Assembly: GCF_900102005.1 (NCBI RefSeq)
Contig: NZ_LT627736.1
Coordinates: forward strand, 1,550,001-1,614,000
Source of the DNA: Microbacterium sp. LKL04
Lineage (GTDB): Bacteria > Actinomycetota > Actinomycetes > Actinomycetales > Microbacteriaceae
Direction of reading: 5' to 3'
Length of the DNA: 64,000 nucleotides
Shown here: piece after piece, positions 27,035 to 35,977 of the stretch
Layout: each line of letters opens with the position of its first letter
How positions within the stretch are numbered: the first letter of the stretch is position 1
Made by a program: the position numbers and the translations under genes
Notes under the pieces: generated by a model
The model's database searches: none
What the model saw: the letters and a program-made list of their open reading frames with translations, nothing else
Told to the model about the DNA's origin: nothing

Positions 27035-28609
27035 ATGCAGAACCCCTCCGCTCCGCCCCCCGTCCTCCGGCCCTCGGCTCCGAAGGCCGTGCCCCTCGCC
27101 GACGTCGCGGCCCATCTGGGTCTCGACCGGCGCGCGGACGTCGAGGGTGTCGCCGTCCGCGGCGTGACGCTCGCCACGGCGGACCTCCGCCCCGGCGAGC
27201 TCTTCGTCGCCGTCCGCGGCGTGCACCGCCACGGGGCCGAGTTCGCGGGGGATGCGATCGCGCAGGGCGCCGTCGCGATCGTGACGGATGCCGCCGGCGC
27301 CGAACTCCTGCCGGAGCCCGGCGTCCCCGTCCTCGTGGTCGAGGACCCGCGCGCGATCCTCGGCAACCTGTCCTCGCTCGTCTACGGCACGGGAGCGGGA
27401 GCTTCCCTCCCCCCTCTTCTGGCGGTGACGGGCACGAACGGCAAGACCAGCGTCACCCACCTCATGGAGGGGATGCTGCAGGGCCTCGGCGTCGTCACGG
27501 GGCTCTCGTCGACGGCGGAGCGCCACATCGCCGGAGAGGTGATCCCGTCGCGGTTGACGACACCCGAGGCATCCGAGATGCATGCGCTCATCGGGCTCAT
27601 GCGCGAGCGCGAAGTCGACGCGATCCTCGTCGAGGTCAGCGCTCAGGCTCTCACTCGGCATCGCGTCGATGGACTCCACTTCGACGTCGCGGGTTTCACC
27701 AACCTCTCGCACGACCACCTCGACGACTACGGGGACATGACCGAGTACCTCGCGGCAAAAGCCGCGCTCTTCACGCCGGCACGCGCGCGGCGGGCCGTGA
27801 TCTGCGTCGACCAGCCGGCGGGAATGGAGATCGCGGCGACCGCCGGCATCCCTGTCACGACGGTCCTCACCCCCGCGATCGCGGAAGACCCGGCCGTCGG
27901 CGCGGACTGGCGGGTCGAGATCATCTCGGAGACCCCCGAGGGCACCACCTTCACGCTGACCGGCCCCTCGGGCGCGCTGACGACGACCGTCCCGGTCATC
28001 GGCCCGCACATGGCCTCGAACGCGGGCCTCGCGATCGTCATGCTGCTCGAGGCCGGGTGGGAGTGGACGGCGCTGACGGGGCTCCTCCACGGTCGTCGCA
28101 TCGAGGCTCACCTCCCCGGCCGCATCGAGCGACTGTCCGGCGACCGCGGTCCCGCGCTCTACCTCGACTTCGGTCACTCCCCCGACGCGTTCGCCAAGAC
28201 GCTCGACGCGGTGCGACGGGTCACAGCCGGTCGCGTCATCATGGTCTGCGGAGCGAACGGCGACCGCGACACGACCAAGCGAGCCGACATGGGCGCCGTC
28301 GCGGCCCTCGGGAGTGACATCCTCGTCATCACCGACCAGCATCCCCGCTCCGAGGATCCCGCCCTGATCCGTCGTGCCCTCATCGACGGCGCCCGCGCGG
28401 CAAGGCCCGACGTCGTCGTGCACGAGGTGACTCCCCCGGAGGAGGCGATCGCGACGGCCGTCTCGCTGGCCGGCGACGGCGATGCGATCCTGTGGGCGGG
28501 GCCGGGGCACCAGCACTACCGGGAGATCCGCGGCGTACGGACGCCGTTCGACGCTACGGGCGCCGCGCAGGACGCCCTCCGCCGAGCCGGGTGGCCCGTC
28601 GCCGGCTGA
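27035..28609 (+). CDS. MurE-like Mur ligase (UDP-MurNAc-tripeptide synthetase paralogue)
   Basis: 524 residues with the Mur ligase plan: N-terminal UDP-binding domain, ATP loop VTGTNGKTSV (131-140), TTPEAS, the carbamylated lysine position in YLAAKAALF (K242), and a C-terminal domain. Several signatures differ from standard MurE: DYAHTPD is DFGHSPD (378-384), GGDRDxxKR is NGDRDTTKR, and the amino-acid-selecting DNPR becomes DQHPR followed by SEDP (434-442). It is not in a division/cell-wall cluster, so a second MurE is likely elsewhere. It may add a different third-position amino acid or work on a related substrate. GGAGGG 4 nt before the ATG. Confidence 0.85.
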   Translation: MQNPSAPPPVLRPSAPKAVPLADVAAHLGLDRRADVEGVAVRGVTLATADLRPGELFVAVRGVHRHGAEFAGDAIAQGAVAIVTDAAGAELLPEPGVPVLVVEDPRAILGNLSSLVYGTGAGASLPPLLAVTGTNGKTSVTHLMEGMLQGLGVVTGLSSTAERHIAGEVIPSRLTTPEASEMHALIGLMREREVDAILVEVSAQALTRHRVDGLHFDVAGFTNLSHDHLDDYGDMTEYLAAKAALFTPARARRAVICVDQPAGMEIAATAGIPVTTVLTPAIAEDPAVGADWRVEIISETPEGTTFTLTGPSGALTTTVPVIGPHMASNAGLAIVMLLEAGWEWTALTGLLHGRRIEAHLPGRIERLSGDRGPALYLDFGHSPDAFAKTLDAVRRVTAGRVIMVCGANGDRDTTKRADMGAVAALGSDILVITDQHPRSEDPALIRRALIDGARAARPDVVVHEVTPPEEAIATAVSLAGDGDAILWAGPGHQHYREIRGVRTPFDATGAAQDALRRAGWPVAG

Positions 28610-28616
28610 GGCGAGG

Positions 28617-29699
28617 TCAGCGCTCGGCGATCATCCGATCGGCCGTCGCCCGGGCCCACCTCTCGGCGTCGGCCAACGATTCGCGGGTCAGTTCGCTCGG
28701 GGCTTCATGGGCGTCGACGACGCGGGAGATCGTGTCGACGATGCCGAGGAACGGGAGCGCACCCTCGTGGAAGGCGTCGACGGCCTGCTCGTTGGCGGCG
28801 TTGAAGACGGCGGGATAGGTCGCACCGGCGACGCCGACCTGCTTGGCGAGCGCGACACTCGGGAAGGCGTCGACGTCGAGGGGCTCGAAGGTCCACGTCG
28901 ACGCCGTCGTCCAGTCCAGCGGAGCGCCGACGCCGGCGACCCGGTGCGGCCAATCGAGGGAGAGGGAGATGGGGAGGCGCATGTCGGGCGGGGATGCCTG
29001 AGCGATCGTCGACCCGTCGATGAACTCCACCATCGAGTGGACGATCGACTGCGGGTGGACGGTGACATCGATGCGGTCGTAGGGGACGTCGAAGAGGAGG
29101 TGCGCCTCGATGACCTCGAGCCCCTTGTTCACGAGCGTCGCGGAGTTGGTCGTCACGACGCGCCCCATGTCCCAGGTCGGATGCGCAAGGGCCTCGCGGG
29201 GCGTCACACCATGCAGCTGATCGCGTGAACGCCCGCGGAACGGTCCACCCGAAGCGGTGAGGACGAGCCGGCGCACCTCCACGGCATCGCCCGACCGGAG
29301 GCACTGCGCGATGGCGGAGTGCTCGGAGTCGACCGGGACGATCTGACCGGGGGCCGCGAGCTTCGTCACGAGCGGCCCGCCGACGATGAGGGACTCCTTG
29401 TTGGCGAGCGCGAGGATCGCTCCGGTCTCGAGAGCCGCGAGCGTCGGCCCGAGCCCCACGGATCCGGTGATGCCGTTGAGGACGACGTCGGCCTCGACGC
29501 TTCGCACCAGCCGTTCGGCCTCAGCCGAGCCCAGAGCCGTCTCGGAGACCCCGAACTCGTCGGCCTGCGCCTGCATCCCGTCGCGATCACGCCCGGCGGC
29601 CAGGCCGACGACCTCGAAACGATCGCGGTTCGCGCGGATGACATCGAGTGCCTGCGTTCCGATCGAGCCGGTGGAACCCAGGATCAGGATGCGTCGCAT
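28617..29699 (-). CDS. dxr: 1-deoxy-D-xylulose 5-phosphate reductoisomerase
   Basis: 360 residues; second step of the non-mevalonate isoprenoid pathway, the fosmidomycin target. NADPH motif GSTGSIGTQ at residues 8-16, ANKESLI, metal ligands in VDSEHSA, substrate loop [10 protein letters not shown], and [12 protein letters not shown]. The ATG at 29699 is 7 nt after TAGGGT; a GTG 9 nt upstream lies inside the promoter spacing. Same pathway as ispG; rseP between them. Convergent with the MurE-like gene, 7 nt apart. Confidence 0.96.
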   Translation of the reverse strand: MRRILILGSTGSIGTQALDVIRANRDRFEVVGLAAGRDRDGMQAQADEFGVSETALGSAEAERLVRSVEADVVLNGITGSVGLGPTLAALETGAILALANKESLIVGGPLVTKLAAPGQIVPVDSEHSAIAQCLRSGDAVEVRRLVLTASGGPFRGRSRDQLHGVTPREALAHPTWDMGRVVTTNSATLVNKGLEVIEAHLLFDVPYDRIDVTVHPQSIVHSMVEFIDGSTIAQASPPDMRLPISLSLDWPHRVAGVGAPLDWTTASTWTFEPLDVDAFPSVALAKQVGVAGATYPAVFNAANEQAVDAFHEGALPFLGIVDTISRVVDAHEAPSELTRESLADAERWARATADRMIAER

Positions 29700-29706
29700 A
29701 GCCCTC

Positions 29707-29712
29707 ACCCTA
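29707..29712 (-). promoter_or_regulatory. -10 hexamer TAGGGT of dxr
   Basis: TAGGGT on the minus strand, 7 nt before the ATG at 29699. Confidence 0.5.
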
Positions 29713-29742
29713 TCGGCGGGCGCCGAAGCTCCCGCCGATGGA

Positions 29743-30702
29743 TCACTCCTCGGGCGAACCCGCGGTGGGAGACTGCGCGCCGAGGATGTCGACCACGAAC
29801 ACGATCGTCTCGCCCTTCAGGTCGGTCTCGTTGATCTTGCCCTCGCCGTACCCGTCGGCCGGCGGGATCACGACGAGGACCTGGGAACCCACGGTCTGGC
29901 CTTCGAGGGCCTTCTGGAATCCCGGCACGTACTGCGTCGTGGGGTACGCGATCGGCGAGCCCTTCTCCCACGTCGAGTCGAACGTCGCACCGTTCGACCA
30001 GCGCACGCCCGTGTACTGGATGAGGGCGTAGTCACCCTTGTTGACGGTGTAGCCGTCGCCCTTCTTCAGGACGGCGACCTCGGTCTTCGCGGGCGGATCC
30101 TGCCCCTCGGGGATCGTGACCTTCGGTGCTCCGTTGTCGGCGAGAGCCACCGTCGGGAAGCCAGCGGGTGCGCCCTGGGGCTCACCCCATGCCGCCGTCG
30201 GGACGGTGCCGAGCAGATCGAGTACGTAGACCTCGGCCTGAGCCTTGTCCGTGGCGGGGAAGGTGGCGACGACGCGCGTGCCGATCTTGCCGCATCCGAA
30301 CACCTGACCGAGGACGGAGTTGGCCGACAGCTGCGACGGGAGGAATTCGCCGGGCGTGTAACCGACGGTGGCGAGCTCTTCGCCGGTCTTCGCGTTGTAC
30401 GCCGTCATCGCGTACGAGACGAACTCGCCGGGCTTGACGGCAGCGCCCTTGCCCTCGTCGAGCACGGTGACCTCGAGCTCCTTCGGCTCCAGCGGGGTCG
30501 AGAACGTCGCCTTCGAGGGCTTTCCGGCCTCACCGTCGACCTTGACGGAGTCGGATGCCGAGCCGGAAGGCGCCGCCGCAGCGCACAGGTCGGCAGCCGC
30601 AGTCCCGGTGGGCTGAGCGGAGCCCTGACCGGAGGCGCACCCGGCCAGGATGAGGACGGCCGCAGCGGCGGCGGACAAGGCGGCAAGGGGACGAAGACGC
30701 AC
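29743..30702 (-). CDS. FKBP-type peptidyl-prolyl isomerase lipoprotein
   Basis: 319 residues. Signal peptide with lipobox LAGC (C22), then a short Ser/Ala-rich linker. The C-terminal half (about 210-310) is an FKBP domain: [54 protein letters not shown]. The N-terminal half (about 75-170) has the same outline ([37 protein letters not shown]) but without the key aromatic residues, so the protein looks like a tandem FKBP with a degenerate first copy. It would fold extracellular proteins. Read in the same direction as dxr, 43 nt upstream. Confidence 0.9.
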   Translation of the reverse strand: MRLRPLAALSAAAAAVLILAGCASGQGSAQPTGTAAADLCAAAAPSGSASDSVKVDGEAGKPSKATFSTPLEPKELEVTVLDEGKGAAVKPGEFVSYAMTAYNAKTGEELATVGYTPGEFLPSQLSANSVLGQVFGCGKIGTRVVATFPATDKAQAEVYVLDLLGTVPTAAWGEPQGAPAGFPTVALADNGAPKVTIPEGQDPPAKTEVAVLKKGDGYTVNKGDYALIQYTGVRWSNGATFDSTWEKGSPIAYPTTQYVPGFQKALEGQTVGSQVLVVIPPADGYGEGKINETDLKGETIVFVVDILGAQSPTAGSPEE

Positions 30703-30834
30703 GGAAGAACCTCACAGAGATACGGGGAGTCGCTCCATCCTCCCTCAGGTTCTTTTGTCCGGGGTGTGAGTCGGGTCCCGATTCGTCCGCGGACCGGCGC
30801 ATCCGCCATGTCGGGAGGTGCATGGGTTTGGCAG

Positions 30835-30840
30835 TACCCT
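30835..30840 (+). promoter_or_regulatory. -10 hexamer TACCCT of the PlsC-family gene
   Basis: TACCCT, 6 nt before the GTG at 30847. This spacing is the reason for choosing that start over the GTG three bases earlier. Confidence 0.5.
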
Positions 30841-30846
30841 CTTGTG

Positions 30847-31626
30847 GTGACCGAAGCGCCGACTCCCCCCGAGACCTCCGCCGAGTCGTCCGCCGAAGAA
30901 CTCGCCCGCGCCGGCGGCCTCTACTACCTCGTACGTTGGGGAATCGGACCGCTCGCCCGCCTGATCTACCGCCCCCGCATCGAGGGAGCGAACAACATCC
31001 CCCGGTCCGGCCCGATCATCCTCGCCAGCAACCACCTGAGCTTCATCGACTCGTTCGTGCTGCCGCTGTTCGCACCGCGCCCCGTGTACTTCCTCGCCAA
31101 GTCGAGCTACTTCGACGGCGGCGGTGTGAAGGGCTGGTTCAGCAACCGCTTCTTCCGCGCTCTCGGCGCCACGCCCGTCCAGCGCGGGGCCGGGCAGGCC
31201 GCCCTCGACGCACTGGACCAGCAGCGCCGCATCCTGCAGTCGGGAAAGGCCATCGCGCTCTACCCCGAGGGCACGCGCTCGCTGGACGGACGTCTGTACA
31301 AGGGTCGCACCGGTGTCGCCTTCCTCGCGCTCGAGACCGGGGCGAAGGTCGTCCCCGTCGGGATCGTGGGGACCAACGACGCGATGCCGGTCGGCGCCAA
31401 GTGGCCGCGAGTGTCGCCGCGCGTGACCATCCGGTACGGCGAGCCGATCGACCTGTCGTCCCACGGCTCGGCTGCGTCGGGGCGGGCCAGGCGTCAGGCG
31501 ACCGATGACATCATGTCCGCGATCCACGCGCTCTCCGGTCAGGAGCTCGCAGGCGCGTACAACGAGGTGCCGGCGCAGAACCCCGTCGAACGCCTCAAGC
31601 AGGTCCTCCCCCACGAGCGCCGCTGA
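30847..31626 (+). CDS. PlsC-family 1-acylglycerol-3-phosphate acyltransferase
   Basis: 259 residues; adds the second acyl chain in phosphatidic acid synthesis or acylates a related lipid. The acyltransferase motif NHLSFID (H-x4-D) is near residue 60, the acceptor-binding YPEGTRS near 140, and VVPVGIVGT after it. A hydrophobic start of the domain (LVRWGIGPLARLIYRP) could lie on the membrane. Start GTG at 30847. Divergent from the FKBP gene, convergent with the OsmC gene (21 nt). Confidence 0.92.
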   Translation: MTEAPTPPETSAESSAEELARAGGLYYLVRWGIGPLARLIYRPRIEGANNIPRSGPIILASNHLSFIDSFVLPLFAPRPVYFLAKSSYFDGGGVKGWFSNRFFRALGATPVQRGAGQAALDALDQQRRILQSGKAIALYPEGTRSLDGRLYKGRTGVAFLALETGAKVVPVGIVGTNDAMPVGAKWPRVSPRVTIRYGEPIDLSSHGSAASGRARRQATDDIMSAIHALSGQELAGAYNEVPAQNPVERLKQVLPHERR

Positions 31627-31647
31627 GCGGCCGGTGAAGGCCGGAGC

Positions 31648-32118
31648 TCATCCGGCGGTGACGACCGCTTCGTGGCGCACGGGGAAGTTGACGGAGTTCG
31701 CGATGAAGCACCACTCGTTCGCCTGACGGTGGGCGGCTTCGGCCGCGGGGATCATGCCCTCGTCGGCGACGGTCACCCGCGGGTGGAGAGTGACCTCGCG
31801 GAAGGCGCCCCCGCCCATGCCGTCGAGCACCATGGTTCCCGTCGCGTCGTCCTCGTAGGACGTGACGACGACGCCCGCCGTGACGCAGGCGTGGAGGTAG
31901 GACAGCAGGTGGCACTCGGACAGCGCTGCGAGAAGCAGATCCTCGGGGTTCCACCGCGTCCGGTCGCCGCGGAACGGTCGATCGCTCGAGCCGAGGAGCT
32001 CCGGCTTCCCGTCGACGCGCAGGGTGACGTCGCGGTCGTAGTCGCGGTATCCGCTTGTTCCCGTGCCCCGGTCTCCGGTCCATCGTGTGTTCACTCGGTA
32101 GTGGTGTTCGTCGTGCAC
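31648..32118 (-). CDS. OsmC/Ohr family protein
   Basis: 156 residues. The OsmC fold is recognised by WNPEDLLLAALSECHLLSYLHACVTAG with the cysteine pair C-x9-C (SEC and HAC), used by family members to reduce organic hydroperoxides, and by the C-terminal EWCFIANSVNFPV. GTG start at 32118: 6 nt before it lies GAGACT, a poor -10 match at the common spacing. A longer frame upstream would run into the divergent asparaginase gene. No MarR-type regulator is adjacent. Confidence 0.88.
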   Translation of the reverse strand: MHDEHHYRVNTRWTGDRGTGTSGYRDYDRDVTLRVDGKPELLGSSDRPFRGDRTRWNPEDLLLAALSECHLLSYLHACVTAGVVVTSYEDDATGTMVLDGMGGGAFREVTLHPRVTVADEGMIPAAEAAHRQANEWCFIANSVNFPVRHEAVVTAG

Positions 32119-32167
32119 GCGGCCAGTCTCGCATGGGCGGTACCGCGGGCGGGCCGAGAGCGCTGGG

Positions 32168-32173
32168 TAGGCT
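32168..32173 (+). promoter_or_regulatory. -10 hexamer TAGGCT of the asparaginase gene
   Basis: TAGGCT, 6 nt before the GTG at 32180. Confidence 0.5.
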
Positions 32174-32179
32174 GGGCGG

Positions 32180-33169
32180 GTGCCTGAGACCTTCGCTGTG
32201 ACGGATGCCGTCGAACTCGCCGTCGTCGAGCGGAGCGGCTTCGTCGAGTCCCGCCACGCGGGTTCGGCGATCGTGCTCGACCCCGACGGAGGCGTCGTGT
32301 CGTCTCTCGGCGCCGTCGAAGCGGCGATACTGCCGCGATCCGCGCTCAAGCCGATGCAGGCGCTCGCCAGTGTCTCGGCGGGAGCTCACCTCGAAGGGGT
32401 GCACCTCGCCGTGGCGACGGCGAGCCACTCGGGCACCGACCGCCACGTCGCGCTCGTGACCGACATCCTGAGCGCGGCGGGTGTCGCCGAGGATGCGCTG
32501 CTGTGTCCACCCTCGTGGCCCGGTGATGCCGCTGCCCGCGACGAGATGACGCGCGAGCTCCTCGGCCCTCAGCGGGTGAGGATGAACTGTTCGGGCAAGC
32601 ACGCGGCGATGCTGCTGGCCTGCCACGTCAACGGCTGGGACATGGCGACCTACCTCGACCCGCAGCATCCGCTTCAGGTCCACACCCGCGAGGTCGTGGA
32701 ACGGTTGACCGGCACGAAGATCACGGCGACGGCGGTCGATGGATGCGGCGCGCCGGTGCACGCGATGAGTCTCGCCGCGCTCGCCCGGGCCGTGCACCGC
32801 ATCGGGGCCTCCTCCGAGCGGTCTCCGTTCGCTCTGCACCGCAGCGCCGGCGCCCTCGTGCGGGCGGTCCGTGAGAACCCGTGGGTGATCCAAGGCCCCG
32901 GTCAGCCGGACTCGATCGTGACGGAACGGCTGGGCGTGTTCGCCAAGCACGGCGCAGAAGGGGTCATGTCGATGGTCGCTCCCGACGGGACGACCGTGGT
33001 ACTCAAGATGCTCGACGGCAGCAATCGCGCGGGCGTCGTCACGGCGTTGACCCTCCTCGTCCGCGCGGGCGCTCTGCAGGCCGCGGATGTCGCCCGCACG
33101 CTCGGCGAGCTCCCGTTGACCGTCGCCGGCGGGGGCCGGGACGTCGGCGTCATCCGTCCCACCGTCTGA
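32180..33169 (+). CDS. L-asparaginase II (Rhizobium etli type)
   Basis: 329 residues of the asparaginase II family (PF06089), unrelated to the E. coli enzymes and similar in fold to serine beta-lactamases. The SxxK-like PRSALKPMQ (about 52-60), SHSGTDRHV, MNCSGKHAAML and DGCGAPVHAM segments are present; the cysteines of the last two are zinc ligands in the R. etli ReAV enzyme. Hydrolyses asparagine to aspartate and ammonia. No signal peptide, so cytoplasmic. It stands alone; the GTG start follows a TAGGCT hexamer. Confidence 0.92.
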   Translation: MPETFAVTDAVELAVVERSGFVESRHAGSAIVLDPDGGVVSSLGAVEAAILPRSALKPMQALASVSAGAHLEGVHLAVATASHSGTDRHVALVTDILSAAGVAEDALLCPPSWPGDAAARDEMTRELLGPQRVRMNCSGKHAAMLLACHVNGWDMATYLDPQHPLQVHTREVVERLTGTKITATAVDGCGAPVHAMSLAALARAVHRIGASSERSPFALHRSAGALVRAVRENPWVIQGPGQPDSIVTERLGVFAKHGAEGVMSMVAPDGTTVVLKMLDGSNRAGVVTALTLLVRAGALQAADVARTLGELPLTVAGGGRDVGVIRPTV

Positions 33170-33187
33170 GCCGCGCCGGCGCTACTG

Positions 33188-35911
33188 TCACTCGTCCTCG
33201 AGCAGCACACGACGCACCGCGCGCTCGGGAGCGTGCAGCCACGCGCGCCCTGCGCTCGGCAGCACGAACGGCGGCAGATCTCGGGATCCGACGAGGGAGC
33301 GGTACTCGTTCGCGCACGCGGCGTCGATGACGAGGTCCGCATCGGCCCGGGCCGCCGCGAGCAGACGCCACTGCGCGAGCCACGCATCGGGTGAACCGAC
33401 CAGCACACCGCCACGCTCGAGGGTCGCGCTCGCATCGACGGGTGTGACGGCGACCCCCAAGCGTTCCCACGCGGCGGTCAGCCGGCGTGACCGCGGACCG
33501 GTGGGCAGGATGACGGCAGCCGGACGCCGACCCGGCTGCCACGGTGCCGGCGTCGGCACCTGCGGAACCTCGTCAGCTCCCGCCGCATCGACGACCTGCA
33601 CGAGGGTGCGCCCGAGACGACCGCGACCGGGAGGGAGATCCGGAAGATAATCCGCTGCCTCCCCGCCCGCTGCGACATGATCAGCGCGGGACGCGGTCCC
33701 CAGGATCAGTCGCCGCGGCACGAGATCGAGCAGGCGCCCGACGCCCGCTCCCACCCGCTGGGTCGTGATCACGATCCGGATGCCGCGTGCACGCGCTCCG
33801 CGCAGCCCATGCTCCAGCGCATCGGCCGCCGCCGCCCCGTACTCGCCGGGCAGCCCCGACAGCACCGCATCGAGGTCGTCGACGACCACCGTCGCGCCGC
33901 GCGGAGTGCGCTCGAGCGCGACGAGGGCATCCCACGCCCCCTCGGGATCCGGAGGCACCCTCAACACGGCCGTCTGGGCCGCCACTGCCCGCACCACTCC
34001 GGTCCGCCCACTGCCGGGACCCCCGATCACCACCAGCGCAGGATCACGCCAGACCACTTCCTGCTGCCGCTGCTGGTCCGGCTCATCCGCCACGGCGAGC
34101 AGGACGCCGTCGCGCGCCTGAGATGACTCCAGCGGGATGTGCGCGGGCAGGGCGGGGAGCCACGGCTTTCGGGCACGCGCGCCCCGATGGCGTTCCGCGG
34201 ACGCCGTGACGATATCGGGCTCGCACAGCGCGACGCGCACCACGTGCGGCGCGGTGTCTCGACTCCGGCGGACGAGAGCCGTGCCGCGCGACTCGGGACG
34301 GCCGGACAGCCGACACGCGTCGTCGACGCCGAGCACGGCGCGGGAGTCCGCACCGTCCGCGACGCGAAGCGCGATCCGCAGGGGGGCGTTGGCGAGGACA
34401 GCGTCGCGGAACACGCCGTTCGCACGCTGCGCCGCCAAGATCAAGTGGATGCCGAGGGCGCGTCCCCGGGCCGCGAGATCGCCGAACACGTCGTGCAGGA
34501 CCGGGTGTGCGGCGACGAGCGCGGCGTACTCGTCGACGACGATCACGAGGCGCCCGAGGACCTCGCCCGCCTCGTCGACATCACGTGCGCCGACGGTGGC
34601 GAGAGTCCGCTCGCGGTACCGCACTTCGGCGCGAAGACTCTCGATCGCTCGCAGCGTCGTCGGCTCGTCGAGGTCGGTCAGCACCCCGGTGACATGCGGC
34701 AACGGCGCGAGGTGGTCGAACGTCCGACCTCCCTTGAAATCGACGAGGAGGAACCCGAGCTGGGCGGGCGTGTGGGCGGCGCACAGCGCCACGACCCAGG
34801 ACGTGAGCAGTTCGCTCTTTCCCGCCCCCGTCATCCCGATCACGACGGCATGCGGCCCGTCGGCGACGAGATCGATGGGGAAGGCGACCCCGCCCGCGCC
34901 GGCGAACGCCGCGGGGAGCGTCCCCGCTCGGGCGATCGGCGCCGCCTGCAGTGCGTCGCGGAGCGTGAGCGCGTCATCGGCCGTGTGTCCGAGTGCACGG
35001 GCCGCACGATCGGCGAGGAGCTGTGCCACACGGGCAGCCTGTGTAGCGCCGACGAGGCCGACGGTCACCTCGCGGGTGCGCCCCTCGAGGTCGAGGCGCG
35101 CCGTCGTCGGGCTCGTCATCCGGAGCACGGCGCCGCACCGAGGCGGGGGCGGGGCGCCCTCGGGGACGACGACGAGCGGGATGTCGACATCGCCGCCCAC
35201 GACACCTCCCGCCTCGAGGATCTGCAGCAGGGGGCCGATCGCAGCGGAGCGGTGGGGCGCGGCATCCGTCCATGCGGGTCCGTCGTCGCCCAGGCGCACG
35301 CGGCCCGGCGCCAGACACAGCAGAACGTTCAGCGCGAGCGCGCGGACGACCGAGGCGGTTAGGACGGGTGGGCCGATCACAGCCACGCCCGTGTCGATGG
35401 AGACGAGGACCGGGACGTCCTCGACGACGCCGGCGCTGCGTCGGAGCGCAGTGGCGTCGTCGTCGCCGTCACCACCCGAGACGCGGATCGTGCTGGTGTC
35501 CTCCCCGGAGCCGACGACGAGCATGTGTTCGCGCTCGGGGACAGCGCGCCAGATCGACTCGGGCCGCGCGAGGAATCGTGAGACGTCGGGATGCGTCGCC
35601 CACCGCTGCTCGCGCTCCTCGTCATGGCGTCTGGCCACCTCAGCCTCGGCCGCCGCCAGTTCGCGCGACACCGCCACCGCGTCTTTCCGCGCCGTGCGGC
35701 GGGACGTCCGCGCCGCGTCCGCGACGGACGCGATCGCGATGAGTGGCCCGAGCGCGGCGAACAGGAGCGCGTAGGCGGAGCCGGTCACCGCCCAGAGGAC
35801 GACGGCCCCGATGACGGGGACGACCGCCGTCATCACCGGGAGCGGCGGTCGGGGTGTCGGGGCAGCACGACGTGGCAGGGTCAGCGGGTCATCGCGAGTG
35901 AGGGTGGACAC
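33188..35911 (-). CDS. EccC/FtsK-like membrane ATPase with two ATPase domains
   Basis: 907 residues. Two membrane helices (about 27-65), a charged coiled segment (70-105), then a first FtsK/SpoIIIE ATPase domain with Walker A GMTGAGKSE (359-367) and Walker B LVIVVDEYA (455-463). A second, poorer ATPase domain follows with GGPGSGRTG (630-638) and VVVDDLDA. The N-terminal pattern is that of EccC/EssC ATPases of type VII secretion rather than of chromosome-translocating FtsK, whose gamma domain is absent. EccC proteins normally have three ATPase domains. No WXG100, EccB, EccD or mycosin genes are in the window. GTG start at 35911. PP2C phosphatase upstream. Confidence 0.85.
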   Translation of the reverse strand: MSTLTRDDPLTLPRRAAPTPRPPLPVMTAVVPVIGAVVLWAVTGSAYALLFAALGPLIAIASVADAARTSRRTARKDAVAVSRELAAAEAEVARRHDEEREQRWATHPDVSRFLARPESIWRAVPEREHMLVVGSGEDTSTIRVSGGDGDDDATALRRSAGVVEDVPVLVSIDTGVAVIGPPVLTASVVRALALNVLLCLAPGRVRLGDDGPAWTDAAPHRSAAIGPLLQILEAGGVVGGDVDIPLVVVPEGAPPPPRCGAVLRMTSPTTARLDLEGRTREVTVGLVGATQAARVAQLLADRAARALGHTADDALTLRDALQAAPIARAGTLPAAFAGAGGVAFPIDLVADGPHAVVIGMTGAGKSELLTSWVVALCAAHTPAQLGFLLVDFKGGRTFDHLAPLPHVTGVLTDLDEPTTLRAIESLRAEVRYRERTLATVGARDVDEAGEVLGRLVIVVDEYAALVAAHPVLHDVFGDLAARGRALGIHLILAAQRANGVFRDAVLANAPLRIALRVADGADSRAVLGVDDACRLSGRPESRGTALVRRSRDTAPHVVRVALCEPDIVTASAERHRGARARKPWLPALPAHIPLESSQARDGVLLAVADEPDQQRQQEVVWRDPALVVIGGPGSGRTGVVRAVAAQTAVLRVPPDPEGAWDALVALERTPRGATVVVDDLDAVLSGLPGEYGAAAADALEHGLRGARARGIRIVITTQRVGAGVGRLLDLVPRRLILGTASRADHVAAGGEAADYLPDLPPGRGRLGRTLVQVVDAAGADEVPQVPTPAPWQPGRRPAAVILPTGPRSRRLTAAWERLGVAVTPVDASATLERGGVLVGSPDAWLAQWRLLAAARADADLVIDAACANEYRSLVGSRDLPPFVLPSAGRAWLHAPERAVRRVLLEDE

Positions 35912-35977
35912 CCGTCCACGATGCGCGGAGTACCGAGGGGGCCGCTGCGCGAGGCCACGACCTGTGGACGGATCCGG

